Part shown: in pieces, positions 37,173 to 44,976 of the stretch
How the letters are laid out: each line of letters begins with the position of its first letter
Position numbering within the stretch: position 1 is the stretch's first letter
Assembly: GCA_041398665.1 (NCBI GenBank)
Contig: JAWKUH010000012.1
Span: 75,707-139,706, forward strand
Reading direction: 5' to 3'
Source: Rohdeia sp041398665
GTDB taxonomy: Bacteria; Planctomycetota; UBA1135; GCA-002686595
DNA length: 64,000 bases
The notes under the pieces: generated by a model
Told to the model about the DNA's origin: nothing
The model's database searches: none
What the model saw: only the letters and a program-made list of their open reading frames with translations
Program-made: the position numbers and the translations under genes

Positions 37173-37209
37173 GCCCGAGGGGCCGCGGTCGTTACGCAAT
37201 CCCTCGGGC
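37173..37209. promoter_or_regulatory. Inverted repeat, possible operator or leader hairpin
   Basis: GCCCGAGGG / CCCTCGGGC, nine perfect pairs separated by 19 bases. It lies about 230 bases upstream of the FHA gene start and 115 upstream of rsmE. It could be a dimeric regulator site or a transcript hairpin; nothing distinguishes the two. Confidence 0.35.
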
Positions 37210-37310
37210 CGTACGAGGGTACTTGTTGCGAGCGGGCAGCGCACGCGTCGCGCGGCTCCCCAGCGATGCGACGCGGCGCGGACGTCGGCTCGCGGGGGCG
37301 GGGAGCGCGC

Positions 37311-37316
37311 TACGCT
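37311..37316 (+). promoter_or_regulatory. Possible -10 element (TACGCT) for rsmE
   Basis: TACGCT ends eight bases before the GTG of rsmE. If used, transcription would start at or next to the GTG, giving a leaderless mRNA; no Shine-Dalgarno sequence is visible, which agrees. No -35 is obvious. Confidence 0.3.
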
Positions 37317-37324
37317 CCTGCACC

Positions 37325-38071
37325 GTGCTCTTCCTGGACGGACCCGAGACTCCCCGAGCGGGCGCGACCCTCGAGCTCCGTGGCGACGAGGCGCACCACG
37401 TCGCACGCGTCCTGCGGCTGCGGGTCGGGGACCGCGTGGGCGGCGTCGACGGACGCGGCGGGCGCTACGAGCTCGCGGTGTCGCGCGTCGAGCGCGGTCG
37501 GGTCGAGGTGACGGTCGCCGACGAGGCCGTTCGGGAGCCGGCGCCCGGCGAACCGGGTGCGCCGCTCCCCCACGTCGAGATCGCCGTGGGCTGGCCCAGG
37601 GGGAGTCGCGGCGAGGAGATGCTCGCGCGACTCGTGCAGCTCGGCGTCGCGCGGATCGTCCCGCTCGTCGTGCGCCGCACGGGACCGGAGCGCCGCGCCG
37701 AGCGACGGGACCGGCTGGAGCGGATCGCGCGGGAGAACCTCAAACAGTGCGAGCGCGCCTGGCTGCCGACGATCGACGAGCCCGTGGGGCTGGCGGAGGT
37801 GCTCGAGCGCTGGAGCGCGGACCTCCCCGCGCCGCCCGTCGCGCTCGACCCGCGCGCGGACGGGTCGCTCCACCGCGTGCTCGAGGCCGATCGCGAACGC
37901 GACGCCATCGGGATCCTCGTGGGCGCCGAGGGCGGCTTCGATCCCGACGAGGAGGCGCTCTGGCGATCTGTGGGCGCGCGCGCGGCGCGGCTCGCGCCGC
38001 ACGTCCTCCGGATCGAGACGGCGGCCGAGGCGGCGGCGGCGGTGGCGGTCTGCCTCCTGGAGAGGCGGTGA
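37325..38071 (+). CDS. rsmE: 16S rRNA m3U1498 methyltransferase RsmE
   Basis: 248 aa, the usual length. It methylates N3 of U1498 in 16S rRNA using SAM. The N-terminal PUA-like part (ELRGDEAHHVARVLRLRVGD, then VGGVDGRGGRYELAVSRVER) and the SPOUT knot (EEMLARLVQLGVARIVPLVV, then ERIARENLKQCERAWLPTID, then ILVGAEGGFDPDEEALWRSV, then RLAPHVLRIETAAEAAAAVA) are complete. In most members a GARILR-type segment precedes ETA, matching PHVLRIETA here. The GTG at 37325 is chosen because it starts the conserved LFLDG strand. The stop overlaps the next GTG (GTGA). Confidence 0.96.
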   Translation: MLFLDGPETPRAGATLELRGDEAHHVARVLRLRVGDRVGGVDGRGGRYELAVSRVERGRVEVTVADEAVREPAPGEPGAPLPHVEIAVGWPRGSRGEEMLARLVQLGVARIVPLVVRRTGPERRAERRDRLERIARENLKQCERAWLPTIDEPVGLAEVLERWSADLPAPPVALDPRADGSLHRVLEADRERDAIGILVGAEGGFDPDEEALWRSVGARAARLAPHVLRIETAAEAAAAVAVCLLERR

Positions 38072-38742
38072 GCCGCGCGCAGGGCGTCCTGTGGCTCGAG
38101 TGGACGACGATCTTCGTCCTGTGGCCGTTCGCGGCGTTCCTCGAGGTCCTCGACCTCCGGGTCTGGGCCTTCTACGCGCCGCCCGTGGTGTACGCGATCG
38201 CGGTCGACGCGGTGGCGACGCGGCGGAGCCGTCGCGCGCGCGAGCGCACGGACGCCGAGCTCGGGGCGGATCCGACCGCCGCGCTGCGACCGGCGGGCGA
38301 CGGGCGCGTCGAACTCGTGCGTGCCTTCGCGACCGCCGCGCTGCTCGCGTGCGCCGTGTTCGTGCTGGCGTACGCCTGGGACGAGTCGCGCTTCCTCGAG
38401 CTCCCCCGCACGAACCCGGGCCGGTGGTTCGTGATCCTGCTCGCTTACCCGTGGATCTCGGCCGGGCCGCAGGAGTTCGTCTACCGCCACTTCTACTTCC
38501 GGCGGTACCGACGGCTGTTCCCGAGCGACCAGCTGTTCCTCGCGGTGAACGTCGCGCTGTTCGCGTGGCTGCACCTCATGTACGACCACTGGCTCACGAT
38601 CGCGCTGACGACGATCGGCGGCGCCGTGCTGACGCTCGAGTACGAGCGGTCGAAGCGCCTGTGGGTCGTCTGGATCGTGCACGCCGTGCTCGGGCTGTCC
38701 GTCTTCACCGCCGGACTCGGGCGGTACTTCTACGAGCGCTGA
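38068..38742 (+). CDS. CPBP-family intramembrane protein (CAAX protease-like)
   Basis: 224 aa with about six hydrophobic segments. The CPBP motifs are recognisable: PQEFVYRHFYFRR (motif 1, normally EExxxR; here Gln-Glu-x3-Arg), VALFAWLHLMYDHW (motif 2 with His) and VHAVLGLSVFTAGLGRYFY. The first Glu of the paired EE is Gln, so either this is a natural active variant or catalysis is lost. Family roles include prenyl-protein processing and bacteriocin self-protection; none can be assigned here. It is translationally coupled to rsmE. Confidence 0.8.
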   Translation: MSRAQGVLWLEWTTIFVLWPFAAFLEVLDLRVWAFYAPPVVYAIAVDAVATRRSRRARERTDAELGADPTAALRPAGDGRVELVRAFATAALLACAVFVLAYAWDESRFLELPRTNPGRWFVILLAYPWISAGPQEFVYRHFYFRRYRRLFPSDQLFLAVNVALFAWLHLMYDHWLTIALTTIGGAVLTLEYERSKRLWVVWIVHAVLGLSVFTAGLGRYFYER

Positions 38743-38800
38743 GTCGAGCGACGGAGGAGAGCGGCGCGAGCGGTGCGACAGGCGCGAGTCCGGACGAAGA

Positions 38801-38949
38801 GAGGAGGCCGGCGCCCCCAGCGCGAGCCCGGAACGAAAAAGAGGAGGCCGGCGCCCCCAGCGCGAGCCCGGAACGTCCCAAACCCACAACAAGGAGGAGA
38901 GGCTCGGGCGTTGCCTTTGGCTTCACCCGGGCGCCCCCAGCGGGTTCGC
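38801..38949. repeat. 40-bp direct repeat with a third partial copy
   Basis: The 35-base block beginning GAGGAGGCCGGCGCCCCCAG is identical at 38801-38835 and 38841-38875 (period 40). The core GCGCCCCCAGCG recurs at 38931-38942, and GCGAGCCCGGAACG is part of both full copies. It occupies the 283-base gap between the CPBP gene and radC, which contains no gene I can support. Confidence 0.75.
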
Positions 38950-39025
38950 GGGGGGGGACCCGAACGCGGGGGGGACGATTTCGGGGCCGCGCGGGCGAGC
39001 GCACCCGTCGGCTCGACGCAAACCA

Positions 39026-39829
39026 TTACCCATAAGGCACTTGAATCCGGTCCTCGGCCCGGGCCGCGGGCTCGGGCGGGTCCGCGAAGCGCCCCCACCC
39101 GCTCCAGCTCCGGCGCAGCGACCGGAAGGTCGGTCCGGCGACGACGAGGTGGTCGACGAGAGGGATCCCGAGCAGCCGCCCGGCGCGACCCAGGCGCTCC
39201 GTCACGGCCAGGTCCTCCGGGCTCGGCTCGGGGTCGCCGGAGGGGTGGTTGTGGGCCACGAGGACCGCGGCCGCGCCCTCGCGCACGGCCGGTCCGAAGA
39301 CCTCGCGCGGATGGACGAGCGACGTGGTCAGCGTCCCGCGCGTGAGCGCCGCGAGCCGCAACACCCGGTGGCGACCGTCGAGCAGGAGCGCGGCGAAGCA
39401 CTCCTGCCGCTCCCCGCGGAAGTGCGGCGCGAACCACTCGAGGGCCCGCAGCGGTCCGTCGATCGGCGCGAGTCCCGAGAGCCGTCGTCGCGCGCGTTCC
39501 CCGCGGCGACCCAACTCGAACGCGGCGACGAGTCGCGCGGCGCGCACCACGTCGCGCTCGGTCGCCGGTCGCCCCAGCCGGACGAGCCACTCGTGCACGC
39601 TGAAGCGCGTCCACACGGGGTCGCCGTCGAGGCTCGCTCCGAAGCCCGCACCGGCGACGACCTCGAGCAGGGTCGCGTCGTCGAGCCCCTCCGCGCCCTC
39701 GCGTGCGACGCGAGCCGCCGACGTCGACGTCGTCGACGACGCCGCCGTGTCGAGCGTCACCCGCGCCGTCGCGACGGCCGCCGTCTCCCCCTCCGCTCCC
39801 GGTCCTCCCTGCTCGAGCGTGTCCCGCAT
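39026..39829 (-). CDS. radC: RadC-family JAMM/MPN domain protein
   Basis: 267 aa. The JAMM metalloprotease-like motif is intact (VLVAHNHPSGDPEPSPEDLA, with HxH and the distant Asp), preceded by the RadC signature region (ECFAALLLDGRHRVLRLAAL, then TTSLVHPREVFGPAVREGAA) and followed by IPLVDHLVVAGPTFRSL. The N-terminal 110 residues correspond to the UPF0758/helix-hairpin-helix part. Despite its name a role in DNA repair is not established; recent family data point to competence or genome-maintenance contexts. The gene is followed by the 40-bp repeats. Confidence 0.93.
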   Translation of the reverse strand: MRDTLEQGGPGAEGETAAVATARVTLDTAASSTTSTSAARVAREGAEGLDDATLLEVVAGAGFGASLDGDPVWTRFSVHEWLVRLGRPATERDVVRAARLVAAFELGRRGERARRRLSGLAPIDGPLRALEWFAPHFRGERQECFAALLLDGRHRVLRLAALTRGTLTTSLVHPREVFGPAVREGAAAVLVAHNHPSGDPEPSPEDLAVTERLGRAGRLLGIPLVDHLVVAGPTFRSLRRSWSGWGRFADPPEPAARAEDRIQVPYG

Positions 39830-39878
39830 GACGGGGACGACCGCGCGAGGTGCGCCGCGGTTGCAGGGCTTCCGCCGG

Positions 39879-40613
39879 TTATCCGCGGGCGCCGAGGTCG
39901 TCGAGCCAGTCGGCCACGACGCGAGCGACCGTGCGGGCGGCGTCGCCCGAGAAGACGTGGTCGACGCCCTCGAGCCGGACGAGTTCGACCTCGCCGCTCG
40001 CGCGGCGCGCGATGCGTTCGCTCTCCTCGATCGGGACGACGGTGTCGGCGGTGCCGTGGACGAGGAGCCAGGGCACCTCGACCGACGCTCCCAGTTCCTC
40101 GACCGAACCGACCGCAGCCATGTCGTCGAGGAAGCGCCGGGACAGCGGACACTCCGGCTTGTCCCACATCACGTCGCGTCCCGGGACGAGCTCGCCGAAC
40201 TTGCGCCGCGCGAAGTCGGCGGTGTCGACCATCCCCGCGAGCGACACGAGCGCGACGATCCGCGCGTCGCGACTCGCGCGGAGCACGCCCACGGCTCCGC
40301 CCATCGAGTGGCCGACGTAGATCGCGCGACCCTCCGCCCCGACGAGGGCGTCGAGCACGCTCCCGAGGTCCTCCGTCTCCTTGGTCGGGCACGAGTCGCG
40401 GAAGTCGCCCTCGCTCGCACCGTTGCCGGAGAACGAGAAGCGCAACACCGGCCGGCCGCGCGCGACGAGTTCGTCCGCGAGCGCGACCGCCCACGCGCGA
40501 TCCTTGTTGGCCGTGACGCCGTGGCCGATCACGACGGGCGGACCGATCTCGCCCGCGACGTGCGCGACGTCGAGCCGCTCCCCGTGCTCGTTCGAGATCG
40601 AGAGCGTGCTCAC
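39879..40613 (-). CDS. Alpha/beta hydrolase
   Basis: 244 aa. Alpha/beta hydrolase elements: the oxyanion/N-terminal segment PPVVIGHGVTANKDRAWAVA, the nucleophile elbow GHSMGGAVG (Ser in GHSMG), the acid region HGTADTVVPIEES and the catalytic His in GVDHVFSGDA. RFSFSGNGASEGDF is typical of the esterase/dipeptidyl-peptidase-like group (YtmA/BD-FAE type). No signal peptide; cytoplasmic. The GTG at 40613 overlaps the stop of the alcohol dehydrogenase (GTGA). By context it may be an S-formylglutathione hydrolase-like partner of that enzyme, but it lacks enough similarity to claim this. Confidence 0.88.
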   Translation of the reverse strand: MSTLSISNEHGERLDVAHVAGEIGPPVVIGHGVTANKDRAWAVALADELVARGRPVLRFSFSGNGASEGDFRDSCPTKETEDLGSVLDALVGAEGRAIYVGHSMGGAVGVLRASRDARIVALVSLAGMVDTADFARRKFGELVPGRDVMWDKPECPLSRRFLDDMAAVGSVEELGASVEVPWLLVHGTADTVVPIEESERIARRASGEVELVRLEGVDHVFSGDAARTVARVVADWLDDLGARG

Positions 40614-41716
40614 GCGAATCCGATCACCGAGCGGATGCCGTCCTGCGCTTCCATCAGCTCGAAGCCCTTGTTGACCTCGTCGAGCGTGATGCGGTGGGAG
40701 ACGAAGCCGTCGAGGTCGATCTTGCCGTCGAGGTACATGCGCACGAGCTGCGGGACGTGCGTGCGGCCCTTGGCGCCGCCGAAGCTCCCGCCCTGCACCT
40801 TGCGTCCCGTGATGAGCATGCGCGGCACGATGTCGAGCGTCTCGCCCTTGCCCGCGACGCCGAGCACGGTGCAGAGGCCCCAGCCGAAGCGCGCGGCCTC
40901 GACGGCCTGCCCCATCACGTCCGTGCGGCCCGTCGCCTCGAAGGTGTAGTCCGCGCCGAGTCCGCGCGTCATGTCGAGGACCTCCTGCACCGCGTTCGCG
41001 CCGCCGGCGAGGACGTCCGTCGCACCGAACTTCTTCGCGAGCTCGCGCCGGACGGGCGACGGATCGATCGCGAGGATGCGTTCGGCGCCCTTGAGCTTCG
41101 CACCGACGACGGCGCCGAGCCCCACCATGCCGGCTCCGAACACGGCGACCGTGCTGCCGCGTTCGACGTCGGCCTTCCACAGCGCCGCAGCGATGCCCGT
41201 CGTCGCGCCGCACGCGAGCAGGCACACGGACTCGAGGCTCGCCGCCGGGTCGATCTTCGCGAGCGCGATCTCCGGCATCACGGTGTACTCCGCGAACGTG
41301 CTCGTGCCCATGAAGTGGCGCACCGGCTCGCCGTCGATCGAGAGGCGCGGCGTGCCGTCGGGAAGGAGGCCCTTGCCCTGCTGTTCGCGGATCGCGGTGC
41401 AGATGTTCGTCTTGCCGCTCGTGCAGTGTTCGCAAGAACCGCACTCCGGCGAGAACAGTGTGACGACGTGGTCGCCGACCGAGAGGCCCTCGACGCCCTC
41501 GCCGAGCTTCTCGACGACGCCCGCACCCTCGTGGCCGAGGACGGTCGGCGCGTAGCCCGACGGGTCGACGCCGCTCGCCGTGTAGAGGTCGGTGTGGCAC
41601 ACGCCGCAGGCGTGGACCTTGACGAGCACCTCGCCGCGCCGCGGTTCGGCCAGGTCGACCTCGCGGACGACGAGCGGTTCTCCGAAGCGTTCGAGGACGG
41701 CGGCGCGCATCTTCAT
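40610..41716 (-). CDS. Zinc-dependent alcohol dehydrogenase, class III-like
   Basis: 368 aa. The catalytic zinc set includes Cys40 (HACGVCHTD) and GHEGAG. The structural zinc site has Cys92, Cys95, Cys98 and Cys106 (ECGSCEHCTSGKTNIC). The NAD fold is VAVFGAGMVGLGAVVGAKL followed by AIDPSPVR. ACGATTGIAAALWKADVERG and GGSFGGAKGRTHVPQLVRMY resemble S-(hydroxymethyl)glutathione dehydrogenase and related aryl/long-chain alcohol dehydrogenases. AGGAG lies nine bases before the ATG at 41716, inside the loop of a GGTGTC/GACACC inverted repeat (41718-41723 / 41742-41747) that could modulate translation. Substrate uncertain: formaldehyde adduct or primary alcohol. Confidence 0.93.
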   Translation of the reverse strand: MKMRAAVLERFGEPLVVREVDLAEPRRGEVLVKVHACGVCHTDLYTASGVDPSGYAPTVLGHEGAGVVEKLGEGVEGLSVGDHVVTLFSPECGSCEHCTSGKTNICTAIREQQGKGLLPDGTPRLSIDGEPVRHFMGTSTFAEYTVMPEIALAKIDPAASLESVCLLACGATTGIAAALWKADVERGSTVAVFGAGMVGLGAVVGAKLKGAERILAIDPSPVRRELAKKFGATDVLAGGANAVQEVLDMTRGLGADYTFEATGRTDVMGQAVEAARFGWGLCTVLGVAGKGETLDIVPRMLITGRKVQGGSFGGAKGRTHVPQLVRMYLDGKIDLDGFVSHRITLDEVNKGFELMEAQDGIRSVIGFA

Positions 41717-41764
41717 CGGTGTCTGCTCCTGACGGGGGGCGGACACCTTATCAGCGCGGCCAGC

Positions 41765-42949
41765 TCACCCACCGAGCGAGTCCGCGAAGTCGGCGCTCGC
41801 CTGCTCGAGCGAGAAGCCCATGACCTCGCGGAACCGAGCGCCGGCGTCGTCCCCGCGCGCGAGCGCGCCCACCATCTCGCGCACGACGTACTCGCCGTAC
41901 TGCGCGACGATCCAGTCGGCGAAGGCGAGGGACTGCGCGTAGGCGCGGCGGATCCTCGCGGGATCGCCGATGCTCGCGAGCGTGCCCGACATGTCGGCGA
42001 TCGGCAGCAGCGCTTCCTTCGACAGCGAGGCGCGCGCGGCTCGCACCGCGTCGTCGCGCCCGGGCTCCATCCACTGCGCGAGTCCCTCGTCGAGCCAGCC
42101 CGGGACCTTGCCCGGGATCATGTCGTGCAGGAACGCGTGACACAGCTCGTGCCAGAGCGTCTGCGTCCAGCGCGACTCGTCGCGGTCGTAGTCGACGATC
42201 GGCAGCCGGACGGTGCCGTCGAACGCTCCCGCGGCCCAGTGCCCGAGACCCGTCACGTCCTGGAACTGCTGGGCGTCGTAGAAGGCGACGCGCAGTCGCC
42301 GACCGCGTTCGACGACCGGGTCGCGACCGAAGAACAGCCAGTACTCGCCGTAGGCCTGTTCCAGGACGTCGACCGCGCGCTGTACGCCCTTCAGGATCTC
42401 GTCGCGGTCGCCGTCGAAGACGATCTCGAAGCGCTGCGAGCCGTAGCTCGCGAAGTCGCGTTCGACCTCGAGCTGCTTGCGCCACCACCCGAGCAGGCGT
42501 TCGAAGTCGTCGCGCGCGGGATCGAGTTCGAGTGCGCGCTCGAGGTCGGCCACCGCCGACTCGAGGTCGGGGACCTCCGCCGAGCGGCGCGCGCGACGCC
42601 CCAGCGCCTCCGCGAGGTTCCCGGCCACGACGGCCCGGTCGTCGCCCGTCGCCGATCCGATCGCTCGCTCGAGCAGCTCGATGGCGCGGTCCACGTCGTC
42701 CGCCTCGAGCGCGGCGACGGCGGCGTTGTTGTCGACGACCCAGGGCGCGGTGCGCGGAGCGGCCGGCTCGTCGTCCACGTGCGCGGCGACGGGGCGGCGC
42801 ACCGAATCCTGGATGTGCGGCGCGACGACGGGCGACTCCGTCTCGGCGACGTCCTCGCCCGCGTTCCCCTGGCCGCGCAGGAACCACGCGACGAGCACCC
42901 CGCCGAGCAGGCCGAACGAGACGAGCAGGAGGACGAGCGCGTTCTTCAC
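41765..42949 (-). CDS. Membrane-anchored gluzincin-type metallopeptidase (MA-like)
   Basis: 394 aa. An N-terminal signal anchor (VLLLVSFGLLGGVLVAWFL) is followed by a TPR-like helical part (about 75-160: LEADDVDRAIELLERAIGSA, then ESAVADLERALELDPARDDF) and a peptidase domain. The zinc motif is HELCHAFLHD (His267, Glu268, His271) with the downstream ligand Glu288 in GWLDEGLAQW, the order of peptidase_MA/gluzincin proteins. It should act outside the cytoplasm. Its GTG start overlaps the stop of the cysteine-cluster gene (GTGA), within a three-gene unit headed by a protein kinase. Substrate unknown. Confidence 0.88.
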   Translation of the reverse strand: MKNALVLLLVSFGLLGGVLVAWFLRGQGNAGEDVAETESPVVAPHIQDSVRRPVAAHVDDEPAAPRTAPWVVDNNAAVAALEADDVDRAIELLERAIGSATGDDRAVVAGNLAEALGRRARRSAEVPDLESAVADLERALELDPARDDFERLLGWWRKQLEVERDFASYGSQRFEIVFDGDRDEILKGVQRAVDVLEQAYGEYWLFFGRDPVVERGRRLRVAFYDAQQFQDVTGLGHWAAGAFDGTVRLPIVDYDRDESRWTQTLWHELCHAFLHDMIPGKVPGWLDEGLAQWMEPGRDDAVRAARASLSKEALLPIADMSGTLASIGDPARIRRAYAQSLAFADWIVAQYGEYVVREMVGALARGDDAGARFREVMGFSLEQASADFADSLGG

Positions 42950-43791
42950 GATGACTCGGATCGACCGACACCGCGCACGCGCAGGAGGTCGGGGAAGGGA
43001 GCGTAGGTCGGTTCGATGCCGCAGTCGCGCTCGATCTTCCGGACCTCCGCGAGGAACGTCTCGTGGAGCGCTTCGAGCGCCTCGCCGGGGCCCGCGTCGC
43101 AGAAGTACGTGCGGCAGCCGAGCGGTCGGCCCTCCCGCGCGGTACAGCGTCCCGCGACGTGGTACGGACAGCGCCCCTCGGCCTCGGGCGGCGGTGCGTC
43201 GGGTGCGAGGTGCGCCGCGTAGTCCGCCTCGAGCCCCGTCGCGTAGAGCCGGTGCCCCGCCTCCTCGAAGCGGCAGCACACGCCGCGCGCGAGGCAGACC
43301 GCGCGCGAGTTCGCGACGGCGTTCTCCACGCGGCGGTGCAGCTCGGCCAGGCGCGCGAACGCGCGCTCGCGCGCCGCGTCGTCGACCTCCGGTCGGATCC
43401 CGGGACAGACCTCGCGCGCGCGTTCGAACCCGTCGGCGTCGTCGAGCACACTCGGCCAGTACGGAAACGTCCGGCAGTGCTCGGGACGCGCGGTGTACGC
43501 CGTGCATTGGTTCGCGCCCTCGAGGAGCGCGCAGCGACCGCTGCCCTCGGGCTCCTCGCGCAACGCTTCGCGCAGCTCGCCGCTCCGCGGGTCGACGACG
43601 GTCCGCACGTGACGGCGACGGAACGCGTCGAGCTCGAGTCCGAGCACCGCCGCGAGCCGCGCGTCCTCGCCGGGCGCGAGCCACACGTGCCCGTCGCCGT
43701 GCGTGCAGCAGTTGCCGCAGCGGTGGCACTCGAAACGGAACGGCTTCACGCCCCGGAGCCCGGGATCGGGCGGGACCTCGCGCGCGTTCAC
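42946..43791 (-). CDS. YkgJ-family protein with two cysteine clusters
   Basis: 281 aa. Two cysteine-rich modules are visible: FECHRCGNCC with NQCTAYTARPEHCRTFPYWP and later Cys in VCPG, and CLARGVCCRF with GRCPYHVAGRCTAREGRPLG and CRTYFCD. Single-module YkgJ/UPF0153 proteins (Cx2Cx2CC-type) are thought to hold zinc or an Fe-S cluster; this one looks like an internal duplication. Their biochemical role is unknown. The GTG start and the stop both overlap their neighbours (GTGA on both sides), so it is co-translated with the kinase and the peptidase. Confidence 0.87.
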   Translation of the reverse strand: MNAREVPPDPGLRGVKPFRFECHRCGNCCTHGDGHVWLAPGEDARLAAVLGLELDAFRRRHVRTVVDPRSGELREALREEPEGSGRCALLEGANQCTAYTARPEHCRTFPYWPSVLDDADGFERAREVCPGIRPEVDDAARERAFARLAELHRRVENAVANSRAVCLARGVCCRFEEAGHRLYATGLEADYAAHLAPDAPPPEAEGRCPYHVAGRCTAREGRPLGCRTYFCDAGPGEALEALHETFLAEVRKIERDCGIEPTYAPFPDLLRVRGVGRSESS

Positions 43792-44870
43792 GGACGGCGC
43801 CGCCTCCGCGCGCGGCGCGCTGCGGCGCGCGGCGAGGGCTTCTCCCCCGCGCGCCAGTCGATCCCCGCGCGTCCCTCGAGCAGACGTTCGACGTCGGTGA
43901 TCAACTCGTTCCAGGACTGGTAGCGGTGCTCCGGGTCCTTGCTCATCGTCTTCTGCACGAAGTAGTGCAGGTGCGGCGAGATCCCGCGGCGCTTCAGCTC
44001 CGGCGACTCGAGCGAGGCGAGGACCTGCAGGGCGAGCACCTCGCGGTCGTCGGCCGCGACGAACGGCAGGCGGCCGACCACGAGCTGGAACATCGAGACG
44101 CCGAGCGAGTAGACGTCGGAACGGATGTCGGCGCGCGCACCGCCGCGCGCCTGCTCGGGCGAGAGGTAGGCGACCGTACCGATCGCGGAGTCCGCGAAGT
44201 TCTCCTCGCCCGCGGCCGCCGCGAAGCCGAGATCGATGAGCACGGGGCGTCCGTCGCTCGCGACGAGCACGTTCCCCGGCTTGACGTCGCGGTGCACGAG
44301 GCCGAGCTCAGCGAGGTGGGCGAGACTGCGCGCGACGCCGAGCACGATCGCGAAGGCCTCGTCCTCGCCGAACGTGCGGCCGCGGTCGAGCTCCTCCTGG
44401 AGGCTCGGCCCGTCGATCAGTTCGAGCCTCGTGAAGTACACGTCGCCGGCGCGCGCGACCCCGAAGCAGCGCACGACGCCGTCGTGCTCGATCCGCCGCA
44501 GGAGCTTGGCCTCGTTCACGAACGCGGCGAGCGCCCGTTCGTCCCGCGCGACCTCGTGGCGCAGGACCTTGAGCGCGATCTCGCGCCCCTCGCGCCGGTC
44601 GAGCGCTCGCCACACGTCCGCGGTCCCGCCGGTGCCGATGCGCTCGCGCACGTCGAATCCCGGGATCTCGGGGATCTCGCCCGCTCGGGTCCGGCGGAGC
44701 CGAGCGACGTCCTTCGCGTCGACGCCGAGCGCCGCCTCGAGCAGCGGATCGAGGGCCTCGCCCGCCGCGACCCGTGCGGCGAGTTCCCGCGCGCTCTCGA
44801 CGCCGAGGCGCCCGCGTTGCACCAGTTGGGCGAGGAACTCGTCGTCCCGGGGAGGAGGCATCGCGCTCAT
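43788..44870 (-). CDS. Ser/Thr protein kinase (PknB/Hanks type), cytoplasmic
   Basis: 360 aa. A helical N-terminal 65 residues precede the kinase domain. Gly loop RIGTGGTADVWRA, catalytic Lys101 (EIALKVLRHE), HRD with Asp195 (LVHRDVKPGNVLV), DLG in place of DFG at Asp213 (VLIDLGFAAAAGE), and APE replaced by SPEQARGG. DLG/SPEQ variants are normal in planctomycete and myxobacterial kinases. No transmembrane segment follows; the tail is extremely basic (AARRARRRRRP). The ATG at 44870 or a second ATG at 44861 could be used. FHA proteins such as the one at 34.8-36.9 kb are possible readers of its phosphorylation. Confidence 0.94.
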   Translation of the reverse strand: MSAMPPPRDDEFLAQLVQRGRLGVESARELAARVAAGEALDPLLEAALGVDAKDVARLRRTRAGEIPEIPGFDVRERIGTGGTADVWRALDRREGREIALKVLRHEVARDERALAAFVNEAKLLRRIEHDGVVRCFGVARAGDVYFTRLELIDGPSLQEELDRGRTFGEDEAFAIVLGVARSLAHLAELGLVHRDVKPGNVLVASDGRPVLIDLGFAAAAGEENFADSAIGTVAYLSPEQARGGARADIRSDVYSLGVSMFQLVVGRLPFVAADDREVLALQVLASLESPELKRRGISPHLHYFVQKTMSKDPEHRYQSWNELITDVERLLEGRAGIDWRAGEKPSPRAAARRARRRRRP

Positions 44871-44950
44871 GCTACCCCCCGCGGACGGTGCGTCGCCGCG
44901 GAGCGCGCGGCCTTCGCACGGAGGAAGCTCCGGCGCGCGTCGGCGTCCCG

Positions 44951-44956
44951 TATCCT
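44951..44956 (+). promoter_or_regulatory. Possible -10 element (TATCCT)
   Basis: TATCCT 20 bases upstream of the GTG of the SurA-like gene, in the 106-base divergent gap with the kinase gene. It leaves space for a short leader containing GGGAGG. No clear -35. Confidence 0.3.
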
Positions 44957-44976
44957 CGTCGCCCGGGAGGTCCTCC

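Larger units (their letters stand above)
36947..37324. other. Divergent promoter region of the pseudopilin operon and rsmE
   Basis: 378 bases without a gene. It must hold the main promoter of the long minus-strand operon. The one structure I can support is the inverted repeat at 37173-37209, listed separately. The remainder is GC-rich, with no clear coding potential. Confidence 0.6.

Noticed and set aside
34832..37324. Long plus-strand open frame reaching into rsmE
   Set aside because: It is antisense to the FHA gene and only becomes protein-like at the GTG at 37325, where rsmE begins.
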